The notes beneath the pieces are model-generated. The model had not been told where the DNA came from. It saw only the letters and a list, made by a program, of their open reading frames with translations, and ran no database searches. A DNA stretch of 31,471 bases from an uncultured Anaerolineaceae bacterium (GTDB taxonomy: Bacteria; Chloroflexota; Anaerolineae; Promineifilales; Promineifilaceae): NCBI GenBank assembly GCA_937967805.1, contig CALBTC010000189.1:1-31471 (forward strand), in the 5' to 3' direction. Made by a program: the position numbers and the translations under genes. Positions 1 to 8,282 of this stretch are shown here, piece after piece. Every line of letters starts with the position of its first letter. The stretch's first letter is position 1.

Positions 1-3000
1 TGCCGCTAACGCTGCCTCCTGGCCCGGAAACATCAAAACTGGTTCCGGCGTCCATCGGCAGGCTCCAGGTGAGGGAAACGGGCGTATCCACCGGCACATC
101 CACAGCCCCGTCGGCTGGCTCTGTAGCCGTCACGATGGGATCGCGCCACAACTGAACTGCCTTGGTGTCGTCTGGACCATTGCCCCAGTCGGTGGCCGTC
201 AGGTCCACCAGTTGGGTGCCGTTACTGCCGTAGCTCACCGTCATTTCCCGGTTGGTCAGCCCGGTGATCGAACCCCACGCTTCAACCGTTTCCCAGTTGC
301 CGCGGGTGAACTTGTATTGCACGGCCGTTCCGTCCAAAATGTCCAGCGTGTAGCTCCAGGTGGTGGCGTCAACCTGCGTCATCGGCACCAAACCTGGATT
401 CCACGGGCCAAACTGCGGCAGATCGCCCACGATGTAAACCGTGCCCGGCGTGTACGCCGGCACGCCCACCAGGAAGGTGACGCTCACCGTCCGGGCTTCA
501 GCCGTGGCTTCCACCGTGTTAGACGCCGACGAACGATTGTAGCTCGTGTCGAAAGCAACGAGATAGTAGTTGTAGGTCGCGCCTGTCGAGACGCTGGTAT
601 CGGTGTAGCTTGTCGCCGCTGCATCGGCAATGGTGGCGATGCGTGAGCCGTCACGGTACAGCTCAAAGCCAAACAGATCGCCGTCGCTGTTGGGATGGGC
701 ATCCCAGGCCAGCGAGATGCTGCCCGTGGTGGTGCCGGCAATGGCCAGATTGGTCGGCGCAGCAGGCGCGGTCGTATCGGCGCTGGCCGCCACTGTCAGT
801 ACGCCAAACGGTCCGGGACAGGTGGGGTTGCCTTCATCCGGTCCGTTCACGGCGTAGAACCAGGTGGCGCCGCCGTCGCCGCTGTAGCGCGTGGTGTAGC
901 AGAACGTGCCCAGCGCATCGGGCAACATGGAGCCCACATACTCGTCGTTGTTGCCCGCGTCCGTGTTGAACGCCATATCAGACCACGCCCAACTGTCATC
1001 GGGCGTGGAGCCAACTGGGCCAAAGCCTACTTCGGCCAGCAGGCCGGGTGTTGCCCCAGGTTGGCTGGTAATGCCATCGATCCAGATTTGTCCGTAGACG
1101 TTTTCTGTGCGGGTGATGGCGCTGATGGTGTGGGTGATGCTTGGCGGCCACTGCAAGTTGGCCCAGCCGATGCTGTACGCAGGCGTGACCGCTGCCTCGT
1201 TGGAATTGCCGGAAACAAGACCGGTGGCATCATCCCGACTTACGACAACGTAAAAGTAGTTGGTCGCCACGGTAACGCCACTGTCGCTGTAGCTGGTGCC
1301 GGTTACGTTGGCTACGAGTGTGTAGCCGCCACCGGTCACCAAACTGCGGTAGACGTCATAGCTGGTGGCCCCTGCAGCGGCGCTCCAGCTCAGAGAAACT
1401 TCACTGCTGGAAACGGCCGTTCCCACCAAATCTGTCACTGTCGCCGGAGGCGCACTCAAAGTGCCGTCTAAAACCAGCACCGCGCCGCTCATGCCGGGCA
1501 CGCTGCTCAGCACGATGTTGCCAGAAGCGTCTACCGTGTAGCTTCCGCCGTTGAGCGCATCGGTGAAGGTTGCGCCGATGGGCAGATAGCCGCTCACGTT
1601 TACTGTGACTGCCTGGGCAGATGTGGCCCGATTGACAACTACCACGGCGGCATCGGAATAGTCGGGGAGGAGACGGCCGTAAGCGTACACATTCGCCCCG
1701 TCATCCACCAGCAGCGTATCGAAGCTGCCCACGCGCAGCGCCGCAGAGTTGTTGCGCGCTGTCGTCAGCGTTTGGTAATAGTTAAACAGCGCATCCTGGC
1801 TGCTCTGCGATTGCAGATGAGCGTAAAACGGCGTGCCCGTCTCATCTAGCCAGGGGTAGGGCAGCCGGTTGTACGGGTCATCCTGCCAGGTCGAACCGTC
1901 CCAGGTGACCGGGCCGACCAGACCCACCTCATCACCATAGTAGATGGTAGGCGAGCCGGGCATTGTCATTTGCAGCAGCACCACACCCTTCAAACGGGTC
2001 ATGGCGTCGCTCCAGTCGTAGTTGGGATCGTCGTACAGAGTGTCGTCCTGCAGGCCGGTGTTTTCATCCAGCATAAACAGGGCACGGTTGGTGTCGTGGC
2101 TGCCCAGCAGGTTCATCATCGCCTGGAACGCTTCTGGCGGGTACCGTTCTTCCAGGTTGTGCAGCCGCGCATCCAGCTCCGACGGGGTTAGCGGCGTTAA
2201 CACCCCGGCGGAGCTGCCCGGATTGTGGTCGTTGTCCACAAAATCGGTGTCGCGCCAGAAGCTCATGATGGCCGAGCCGAACTGGTAGTTCATCGTGGCA
2301 TCCCACTCCTGGCCCAGGGTCCAGGCGGTGGCAATGTTCCACTCTTCACCGACGATGTAAGCATCTGGGTTCGTCGAATGCACGGCGTCGCGGAACCCTT
2401 CCCAGTAATCGTTGCTGGGGTCGTTGGTCAGGCCCGGATCGACGTCGCCGGCCACGTCCAGCCGCCAGCCGTCGGCCCACTGCATCCAGGTGCGGCCAAT
2501 GGCGTCGGGTCCACCGGCCCAGAAGTAGTCGCGCACCTCCTGGTTGCCCGCGTTGAGCTTGGGTAGGCTGTCGAAGCCAAACCAGGATTCGTACGTAGTG
2601 TCGCCGGCGCACGGCCCGCCGGTTTGTGGCGAGAAGTAATACCAGTCGCGGAACGGGCTGGAGACCGATTCGCAGGCGCCTTCGGAGGCGTAGCGATTGT
2701 ACCGGTCAAAGTAGATGCTGTCTGACGACGAATGGTTAAACACCCCATCCAGCACCAGGCGAATGCCGCGGCTGTTGGCTTCAGCGGCTAACAGCTCAAA
2801 CAATGCCTGATCGCCAAAATTGTCGTCGATGACACCGAAATCGGTGGTGTCGTATTTGTGGTTGGATGGTGACTCGAAGATGGGGTTCAGGTAAATCACC
2901 GTCACGCCCAAATCTTGCAGGTAATCCAGCTTGTCGATGATGCCCTGCAAATCGCCGCCGTAGAAGTTCTGGCCGTAGATTTGGAAGCATTCATTCTCAT

Positions 3001-4858
3001 CGCGCGGATCGCAAATCGGCGTGTTCCAGTCGGTGTCTCCCGAGCGGACGATGCTGCCGCCGGGGATGTCGTAATGGAAGCTGCCGGCGGGCGTGTTGTT
3101 TGCCGGATCGCCATCGCGGAACCGCTCGGGGAAAATCTGGTACATGATGCCGTTTTTCACCCAATCCGGCGTTTGGAAGGTGGGATCGTAGACGGTGAGT
3201 TGCCAACTATAATCCTGGCTGTCGCCAAAGGTCTGGCCCCAGCCACCGTTGCGGCTGGCGTCATCTTCGTAGTAGGCAACGGCCGTTCCATCCTGGGCAA
3301 TGAAGCGATACCAGTAAATGGTGGGCTCGGCGCTGGCGGGCACGGTGGCCTGCCAATATTCGTAGGTGCCGTCGTCGGCGACGCGGCTCATGTTGAGCAG
3401 CATTTGCACGTTTAAGCGGTCATCCCAGACGCGCACCTGCGCCCCGGTGAGATCATTACTGGCGGCACGCAGCCGCAGAGTCACGGGAGTACCGGCCTCC
3501 ACAGCGCCGCCCGGGGTGCGGAACAGCGTGTCGCGGCTGTCATGCCCCAGATCGTTCCACCAGATGTCGTTGTCGTTGCTGGCCCCATCGCCGGGGTTGT
3601 TGATGCTGTCTTCGACAGTGTGGTCGGTGCAGTTGTAGCGGAAGGTAACGGCCGTTTCCGAGGCCAAATCCAACACAACATTGCCGGCCGGATAGCTTTC
3701 GTCCCACGCTTCGTTGCGCGCTACTTTGTATTCCCATAAGCCGGCCGGGATGGTTGCCGTGAGACTGTACCAGTCACTGCCGGGGGTTTCCTGCCACAAC
3801 ATCGTGCGCAGGTTGTCTGGGGCCCATTCTGGCCCGCCGAGCTCATCCTGGAAGCTGCCGGCGACGGTGGCGATGCATTGATTGGCGTTGTCGGCCACGT
3901 TGTTGGGTCCAGGCTGGAAATACCAGCGCATCTGGCTGCCATCGGCCGTAAATGGCACGTTGTCGGCCGGATGGGCATTGTTCCAGTTGTTAAATTGGAC
4001 GATTTTATATTCGTAGCCACCAGCCGGTAGATTGTCCCCCTCAAAACGGTAAACGCCGTCCCCGTTGTTGTCTTCCATGCCGGTTTCTGCGCAAACGTTG
4101 TTCCATTCGCCACAGGTGGTAGAAACGGGCAAATCATCCTGGAAGTTGCCGGCAACCACCCATTCCGGATCGGCCGTGGTTTGAATTTCGTGATCGACTG
4201 TGTTGTCGGCGCAGTTGTAGCGGAAGGTGACGGGGGATTCGGCCGTCAGGCTCAGGGCGACATTGTTCTCTGGAAAACTGTCATCCCATGCTTCGTTGCG
4301 GGCGACTTTGTAGAACCAGTTTCCGGCGGGGATGGTGGCCGTAAAGCTGTACCAGTCGCTGCCGGGTGCTTCTTGCCACAGCATCGTGCGCAGATTGTCC
4401 GGCGACCAGTCGTTGCCGCCTAGCTCGCTCTGAAAATCACCGGCTACGGTAGCCACGCATTGGTTAACGTTGTCGGCGACGCGGTTGTCGCCGGGCAAGA
4501 AGTACCAGCGCACTTGCCCGCCGTCGGTGGCCAGGGCTACGTTGTCGGCGGGATGGGCGTTGTTCCAGTTGCCCGATTCGACGATTTTGTACTCATAGCT
4601 GCCGGCCGGCAGCCCATCGGCAATCAGCCGGTGCACGCCGTCGCCATCGGTATCTTCTGTGGTTGTTTCAGCGCAGGCGTTGTTCCAGTCGCCGCAGGCT
4701 GACGATACCGACCAATCATCCTGAAAACTGCCGGCAATCACCCAGTCGAGCCCGTCTGAACCGAAGACCAGGTTCAGGGGGGCAACCAGCAGCAAAAGCA
4801 GGCCGGCTCCGATAAGCAAATGCCATTTCATGTGAAATTGCCACTTCTTCTGACTCAT
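1..4858 (-). CDS. Secreted multi-domain GH13 amylopullulanase-like glycosidase (3' end outside window)
   Basis: About 1619 residues are visible and the frame is open to the window edge, so the C-terminus is missing. It likely hydrolyses alpha-1,4 and possibly alpha-1,6 bonds of starch-type glucans outside the cell. Residues 1-33 form a signal/membrane segment. Residues about 38-420 are four pullulanase X25-like modules arranged A-B-A-B; the A module at W39 recurs at W233. A CBM34-like beta domain follows. The GH13 barrel starts near 564 (PDWVKNGIMYQIFPERF) and has DGVFNH at 704-709, nucleophile D801 (WRLDVAGD), acid/base E838 (IVGEEW) and D922 (GSHDTNR). After it come an FN3 domain (about 1138-1225), a domain with VYGQIWIDG, a second FN3 (about 1358-1455), a CBM20-like domain (about 1460-1560) and the start of a bacterial Ig-like domain. 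The start is set by GGAGGA at 4862-4867. Pullulanase versus amylase specificity cannot be decided from sequence. Confidence 0.9.
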   Translation of the reverse strand, partial: MSQKKWQFHMKWHLLIGAGLLLLLVAPLNLVFGSDGLDWVIAGSFQDDWSVSSACGDWNNACAETTTEDTDGDGVHRLIADGLPAGSYEYKIVESGNWNNAHPADNVALATDGGQVRWYFLPGDNRVADNVNQCVATVAGDFQSELGGNDWSPDNLRTMLWQEAPGSDWYSFTATIPAGNWFYKVARNEAWDDSFPENNVALSLTAESPVTFRYNCADNTVDHEIQTTADPEWVVAGNFQDDLPVSTTCGEWNNVCAETGMEDNNGDGVYRFEGDNLPAGGYEYKIVQFNNWNNAHPADNVPFTADGSQMRWYFQPGPNNVADNANQCIATVAGSFQDELGGPEWAPDNLRTMLWQETPGSDWYSLTATIPAGLWEYKVARNEAWDESYPAGNVVLDLASETAVTFRYNCTDHTVEDSINNPGDGASNDNDIWWNDLGHDSRDTLFRTPGGAVEAGTPVTLRLRAASNDLTGAQVRVWDDRLNVQMLLNMSRVADDGTYEYWQATVPASAEPTIYWYRFIAQDGTAVAYYEDDASRNGGWGQTFGDSQDYSWQLTVYDPTFQTPDWVKNGIMYQIFPERFRDGDPANNTPAGSFHYDIPGGSIVRSGDTDWNTPICDPRDENECFQIYGQNFYGGDLQGIIDKLDYLQDLGVTVIYLNPIFESPSNHKYDTTDFGVIDDNFGDQALFELLAAEANSRGIRLVLDGVFNHSSSDSIYFDRYNRYASEGACESVSSPFRDWYYFSPQTGGPCAGDTTYESWFGFDSLPKLNAGNQEVRDYFWAGGPDAIGRTWMQWADGWRLDVAGDVDPGLTNDPSNDYWEGFRDAVHSTNPDAYIVGEEWNIATAWTLGQEWDATMNYQFGSAIMSFWRDTDFVDNDHNPGSSAGVLTPLTPSELDARLHNLEERYPPEAFQAMMNLLGSHDTNRALFMLDENTGLQDDTLYDDPNYDWSDAMTRLKGVVLLQMTMPGSPTIYYGDEVGLVGPVTWDGSTWQDDPYNRLPYPWLDETGTPFYAHLQSQSSQDALFNYYQTLTTARNNSAALRVGSFDTLLVDDGANVYAYGRLLPDYSDAAVVVVNRATSAQAVTVNVSGYLPIGATFTDALNGGSYTVDASGNIVLSSVPGMSGAVLVLDGTLSAPPATVTDLVGTAVSSSEVSLSWSAAAGATSYDVYRSLVTGGGYTLVANVTGTSYSDSGVTVATNYFYVVVSRDDATGLVSGNSNEAAVTPAYSIGWANLQWPPSITHTISAITRTENVYGQIWIDGITSQPGATPGLLAEVGFGPVGSTPDDSWAWSDMAFNTDAGNNDEYVGSMLPDALGTFCYTTRYSGDGGATWFYAVNGPDEGNPTCPGPFGVLTVAASADTTAPAAPTNLAIAGTTTGSISLAWDAHPNSDGDLFGFELYRDGSRIATIADAAATSYTDTSVSTGATYNYYLVAFDTSYNRSSASNTVEATAEARTVSVTFLVGVPAYTPGTVYIVGDLPQFGPWNPGLVPMTQVDATTWSYTLDILDGTAVQYKFTRGNWETVEAWGSITGLTNREMTVSYGSNGTQLVDLTATDWGNGPDDTKAVQLWRDPIVTATEPADGAVDVPVDTPVSLTWSLPMDAGTSFDVSGPGGSVSG

Positions 4859-4861
4859 GTT

Positions 4862-4867
4862 TCCTCC
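4862..4867 (-). promoter_or_regulatory. Ribosome binding site of the GH13 gene
   Basis: GGAGGA lies a few bases before the ATG at 4858 on the minus strand. It favours this start over the internal ATG nine codons downstream. Confidence 0.7.
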
Positions 4868-4909
4868 AAAATGCTTCTCGTCTCAGTGAAATTCGGATCT
4901 GCTTCAAAC

Positions 4910-4950
4910 AAAAAAACCGCTAGACCTTGCTCAGGTGTCAGCGGTTTTGG
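4910..4950 (-). terminator. Terminator-like hairpin in the 5' leader of the GH13 gene
   Basis: Read on the minus strand, AACCGCT pairs with AGCGGTT around a bulged inner stem (ACACCT with AGGT), followed by seven U (A-run at 4910-4916). It looks like an intrinsic terminator about 50 bases before the GH13 start codon. No minus-strand gene ends upstream of it, because the next gene is divergent. It may therefore be an attenuator for the GH13 gene or the 3' end of a small RNA. Confidence 0.5.
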
Positions 4951-5211
4951 TTAACAAAAATAAGTTTCAGCCAGCGCAATGTGCTGGCAGAACGTGCAGG
5001 GGTGTGGATTGAAGCGGTGCCCCGGATGGGGGGCAAGGTTTGGTTCACTTTCTTCCCGTGGCGTACGGCCGTATCCCGTTAATCTTCAAGCAAGGAAATA
5101 GTTGCATTCACAACAAGTTGACGTATCAACTAATTCTAATGCACAAAATTTAGGCAGTCAAGCTTACGGCATCCCTTACGATTGCATTAACTTCATGGAA
5201 AACTGGAGAGT

Positions 5212-5237
5212 GGATTCCCGCCTTCGCGGGAATGACA
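5212..5237. repeat. Short hairpin repeat (ATTCCCGC / GCGGGAAT), copy 1
   Basis: ATTCCCGC (5214-5221) and GCGGGAAT (5226-5233) form a perfect 8-bp stem with loop CTTC, flanked by GG and GACA. A second copy in the opposite orientation is at 24318-24344. Elements of this sequence are scattered through intergenic DNA of many bacterial genomes. Confidence 0.8.
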
Positions 5238-5254
5238 CTAGCAGGGGTAGGTCG

Positions 5255-5284
5255 TTGTCGATGTGGGGTGGGCAGGGTATGATT
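5255..5284 (+). promoter_or_regulatory. Candidate promoter of the uridine kinase gene
   Basis: TTGTCG (5255-5260) and TATGAT (5279-5284) are separated by 18 bases and match sigma-70-type hexamers well. Transcription would begin about at the ATG (5292), so the mRNA would be nearly leaderless. In agreement, no Shine-Dalgarno sequence is visible. Confidence 0.45.
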
Positions 5285-5291
5285 TGCGTCC

Positions 5292-5951
5292 ATGAGTGGA
5301 TTGACCAAACTTGAACCGAACAGACCGATTGTGTTTGGCGTGGCCGGAGGGACAGCCTCAGGCAAAACGACGGTCGCCCAGGCGATTTTGGAAGCGGTGG
5401 GTGCCTCGCAAATCGCTTACATGCCCCACGACGCCTATTATCGTGACCAGCCCAACCTTACTCCCGAGGAGCGTCGCCAGCTTAACTATGATCATCCCAA
5501 TTCGCTGGAGACGAAGCTGATGGTGAAGCATATCAAACAGCTTCTGAGAGGGAAGCCGATTCAGTTGCCTGTTTACGATTTCACCACGGATCGCCGCACA
5601 GACGAGACGATTCTTGTGGAGCCGGCCCCCATCATTTTGGTAGATGGAATCCTAATATTCACCAAGCGGCGGCTGCGGGAGCTGATGGACATCAAAGTGT
5701 ATGTGGACACAGATGCTGACGTTCGTTTTATTCGCCGGCTGCAGCGAGACATTGAAGAACGCGGCCGTTCGCTACAGTCAGTTGTGACGCAATATTTGGA
5801 GACGGTGCGCCCCATGCACCTGAAGTTTGTGGAGCCGAGCAAGCGATTTGCCGACGTGATTATCCCTCACGGCGGCCTGAACAAGGTGGCGATGGAGATG
5901 GTGGTCTCCCAACTACGGGCCTTGCTGCCGGAATCCCAGCTCCAGAAATGA
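5292..5951 (+). CDS. udk: Uridine kinase
   Basis: A 219-residue cytosolic kinase that phosphorylates uridine and cytidine to UMP and CMP in pyrimidine salvage. The P-loop GGTASGKTT is at residues 19-27, followed by PHDAYY (45-50), YDHPNS (66-71), the substrate loop YDFTTDRRT (95-103) and RDIEERGRS (152-160). The C-terminal block VRPMHLKFVEPSKRFAD is also typical of the family. The usual VEGIL strand is VDGILIF here (117-123), a conservative change. Length matches the family. It stands alone on the plus strand between a divergent gene and a convergent glycosyltransferase cluster. The start at 5292 has no visible RBS; the N-terminus before the P-loop is slightly long but no better start exists. 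Confidence 0.93.
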   Translation: MSGLTKLEPNRPIVFGVAGGTASGKTTVAQAILEAVGASQIAYMPHDAYYRDQPNLTPEERRQLNYDHPNSLETKLMVKHIKQLLRGKPIQLPVYDFTTDRRTDETILVEPAPIILVDGILIFTKRRLRELMDIKVYVDTDADVRFIRRLQRDIEERGRSLQSVVTQYLETVRPMHLKFVEPSKRFADVIIPHGGLNKVAMEMVVSQLRALLPESQLQK

Positions 5952-5991
5952 TTTTTCAACGCATAGACACAGAGAAAAGAGTCTACCCGGT

Positions 5992-6019
5992 GGGATTCTT
6001 CCCTACGGTCAGAATGACA
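5992..6019. repeat. Short interspersed repeat (GGGATTCTTCCC...AGAATGAC type)
   Basis: The sequence carries ATTCT...AGAAT arms and belongs to a short repeat type often seen between genes in many bacteria. It lies between the convergent kinase and glycosyltransferase genes and touches the end of the latter. Only one copy is in this window, so the repeat call rests on recall. Confidence 0.45.
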
Positions 6020-7142
6020 ATTTTGCAAGGGTGCGGTAATGGGTGAGGGTGGCTGCGGCCGTTTCCTCCCAAGAAAATTGTGCTGCTTGCAATAAACCCT
6101 TTTTTGCCAGCCCTTCCCGTTTTTCTTTGTCCTGCAAAAGAGCAATCAAAACTGAGGCAATTTCCTGACTGTTTGTGGGATCAAAATAGGCAACTGCTTC
6201 TCCGCCAACTTCGGGCAGGCTGGAGGTGTGGGAACAGGCAACGGCCGTTCCGCAAGCCATCGCCTCTAATACCGGTAAACCAAACCCTTCCACCAGGCTG
6301 GGAAAAACAAACAATGCTGCTCCGCTGTACAGGGCAGGCAAATCCGCATCTGGCACGCGGCCTAAAAAGTGGACTTTCTCTGAAAGGTTGTGGTGGGCGA
6401 CGGCCGTTTTCACCCCACCGTACCGTTCGTCCCAGGCCCCGGCGATGAGCAGCAGCGGGGTCTCCGGCAGTTTACTTGTGACCGTCGCCCACGCCGCCAC
6501 CAGTTGTTCCAGGTTCTTGTGCGGCTTGTTGATGCCCAGGTACAGGACGTACTGTTCAGGCAGTTTCAATTTTTGGCGCACGGCAGCAACGGCCGTTTCC
6601 GACTGTGGTTTAAATTGCTCATCGGCGGCGAGGGGAACGGCCGTTATCTCTGCCGGAGCAAGCGGATAATATGATAAAAAATCTTGCCGTGTGGCTTCTG
6701 AAATTGCCAGAAAATGATCGCCGGCCCGCAGCGCCAGCCGGGTGGCCAGCCGGGTTAGCAGCCGCGCCTGCAGCGACACCAGTTGGGGGAACTGCTCCGG
6801 GATGAGATCATACAGCGTCAGCAGCGTGGGCACGCCGGGGCGGTAGGGCATCAGATAGTAGGCGCTGTGGTAGACAGTGGCGTTAAGCTGGCGCAGCAGG
6901 CGGGGAATGTGCCATTGTTGGCTCAGGGAAAAGGGGGAAACGGCCGTTGCCACCCGTTCCACGTTTTCTTGAGCCGCCGGGAGCTGCCAGCCTGTTTTGG
7001 CTTGCGGATTGTGCAGCAGCAGCAGGCGTTCATTGGCATCCAGCAGGGGCACCAGGTGCCGGGCCAGGTGACTGACGTAGCGGCCGATGCCGGGGAAATG
7101 GTCCGTTGCCGTGCGCGCATCAGGGACGTAGGAGTTTTTCAT
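6009..7142 (-). CDS. GT4-family glycosyltransferase
   Basis: A GT-B fold transferase of about 377 residues that probably moves a sugar from a nucleotide-sugar donor onto a lipid-linked glycan on the cytoplasmic face. The N-terminus DARTATDHFPGIGRY is the acceptor-side glycine loop seen in many GT4 enzymes. The donor-site EX7E motif is EGFGLPVLE (E285 and E293). LYLGINKPHKNL is the typical GT4 nucleotide-binding strand. I chose the ATG at 7142 over one seven codons upstream because homologues begin close to DART. It overlaps the preceding gene by 23 bp, so translation is probably coupled. It is the last gene of the cluster. The sugar specificity cannot be read from sequence. Confidence 0.85.
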   Translation of the reverse strand: MKNSYVPDARTATDHFPGIGRYVSHLARHLVPLLDANERLLLLHNPQAKTGWQLPAAQENVERVATAVSPFSLSQQWHIPRLLRQLNATVYHSAYYLMPYRPGVPTLLTLYDLIPEQFPQLVSLQARLLTRLATRLALRAGDHFLAISEATRQDFLSYYPLAPAEITAVPLAADEQFKPQSETAVAAVRQKLKLPEQYVLYLGINKPHKNLEQLVAAWATVTSKLPETPLLLIAGAWDERYGGVKTAVAHHNLSEKVHFLGRVPDADLPALYSGAALFVFPSLVEGFGLPVLEAMACGTAVACSHTSSLPEVGGEAVAYFDPTNSQEIASVLIALLQDKEKREGLAKKGLLQAAQFSWEETAAATLTHYRTLAKLSF

Positions 7143-8220
7143 AAACCCGTAAGAGCTTGGCAACGACGGCTTCTACCCGGTGGTTCTCAAGTGGATAGCT
7201 GGGTTGGGCCGGATTTTGCCAGATGGTGGTCAATGTTGCCAGAATGGCGTCAATCGTCACTTCAGGCAGGACAAAGTCGGATAGATGGGCATCAAACTCG
7301 GGGATGTTGGGCGGGCAGAGCACTTTTTTACCCAATGCCACCGCTTCTAAAATCGTGAGCGGCAGTCCCTCAGAGCGGGACGGCAGCAGGACCATCTCGG
7401 ATGCCTGCATCAGCGCCAGCGCCTGTGCGTGGGGGATGTGGCTTAGATAGTGAACTTGTGGCACTCGTTCTACCCGCTCGGTAAACGGCCGTCCCTCTCG
7501 ATTGATCCCGGCCAGCACCAGGTCAATGCCCGGATGGGCTTCTTGCCAGTGGGTGAAGGCATCGAGCAGTTCGAATACCCCTTTGTTTTGGGTCATGTCT
7601 CCGGCGAAAAACAGAAACGGCCGTTCCCCCAGGCCAAAATGAGTGCGGGCTGCCTGAAGCACCCGCTCGGGCAGCGGCTGCGGAGGGACAAACGGAATGG
7701 GAATGGGCGTGGTTTGCGCAACCGGATAGCCGCCTTCAGCAGCAAAGTTGGCCACGCCTTGGGCGCAGCAGAGCAGATGCTGGCTGCACTTAGCCAGGGC
7801 TGACGGATCGCTCATTTTGTCGCGCAAGTCGGCCAGAACGGGCACGGGCAGTTTGGCCAGAGCACGATACGTTAATTTGCCCCGGAAGCGGGTGTGGAAA
7901 TGGACCAGATCGATCTGGTGCGTTTTAACCAATCGGGCCAGTTTGCGTTGGAACCAGCGCTGGGTTTGCATATAGGTGAGGGCGTGCATGGCATACGGCC
8001 GTTCCCGCGAAACCCGCGTCGGCAGCAGGCGTAAAATTGTCAGCTTGTCGGTGATCGTTTCTTTTGGCTCTCCGGGAAACTGCTCGGTGAGCAGCACCAG
8101 TTGTTCGATCTGCGGCACCTCCTCCAGCAAGGGTACAATATCGGCAAAGTATGAGGCCGCACCGCCAACGGCGGGAGGATATAGTGGGGTCAACAGCAAA
8201 ATTCGCACGGGTTTTTCCAC
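7120..8220 (-). CDS. GT4-like glycosyltransferase
   Basis: A 366-residue GT-B transferase. The N-terminus RILLLTPLYPPAVGGAASY is the usual first strand and glycine loop. FFAGDMTQNKG lies at the start of the donor domain and EGLPLTILE gives the EX7E pair E284/E292. It should act in the cytoplasm on the same glycan as its neighbours. The start codon is GTG at 8220, which falls inside a CACAGAT-type interspersed repeat. A second GTG four codons later (8208, directly before RILLLTPLY) would remove the repeat-derived residues and is a plausible alternative. It overlaps the next gene by 23 bp. Confidence 0.82.
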   Translation of the reverse strand: MEKPVRILLLTPLYPPAVGGAASYFADIVPLLEEVPQIEQLVLLTEQFPGEPKETITDKLTILRLLPTRVSRERPYAMHALTYMQTQRWFQRKLARLVKTHQIDLVHFHTRFRGKLTYRALAKLPVPVLADLRDKMSDPSALAKCSQHLLCCAQGVANFAAEGGYPVAQTTPIPIPFVPPQPLPERVLQAARTHFGLGERPFLFFAGDMTQNKGVFELLDAFTHWQEAHPGIDLVLAGINREGRPFTERVERVPQVHYLSHIPHAQALALMQASEMVLLPSRSEGLPLTILEAVALGKKVLCPPNIPEFDAHLSDFVLPEVTIDAILATLTTIWQNPAQPSYPLENHRVEAVVAKLLRVYEKLLRP

Positions 8221-8246
8221 AGATGACGCAGATTACACAGATTTTC
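8212..8246. repeat. CACAGAT-type interspersed repeat at a gene start
   Basis: On the minus strand this reads AATCTGTGTAATCTGCGTC followed by ATCTGTGGAAAA. It is an imperfect tandem of ATCTGYG units, related to the hairpin at 18688-18746. It supplies the GTG start codon of the downstream glycosyltransferase gene. Confidence 0.5.
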
Positions 8247-8282
8247 TCGTTCCTGCACAACAATGCGCTCTAAAAACATGTT

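Larger units (their letters stand above)
4951..5291. other. Intergenic region between divergent GH13 and uridine kinase genes
   Basis: I see no gene here. It holds one ACGGCCGT octamer (5065-5072), a small dyad GTTGA-CGTA-TCAAC at 5117-5130, a 26-bp hairpin repeat at 5212-5237 and a candidate promoter for the kinase gene. The promoter of the GH13 gene should also lie here but I could not place it with confidence. Confidence 0.5.

Noticed and set aside
212..4702. Several plus-strand open frames across the GH13 region
   Set aside because: They lie opposite the GH13 frame, have low-complexity Arg/Ala/Val-rich translations and no RBS; they are products of the GC-rich coding strand.
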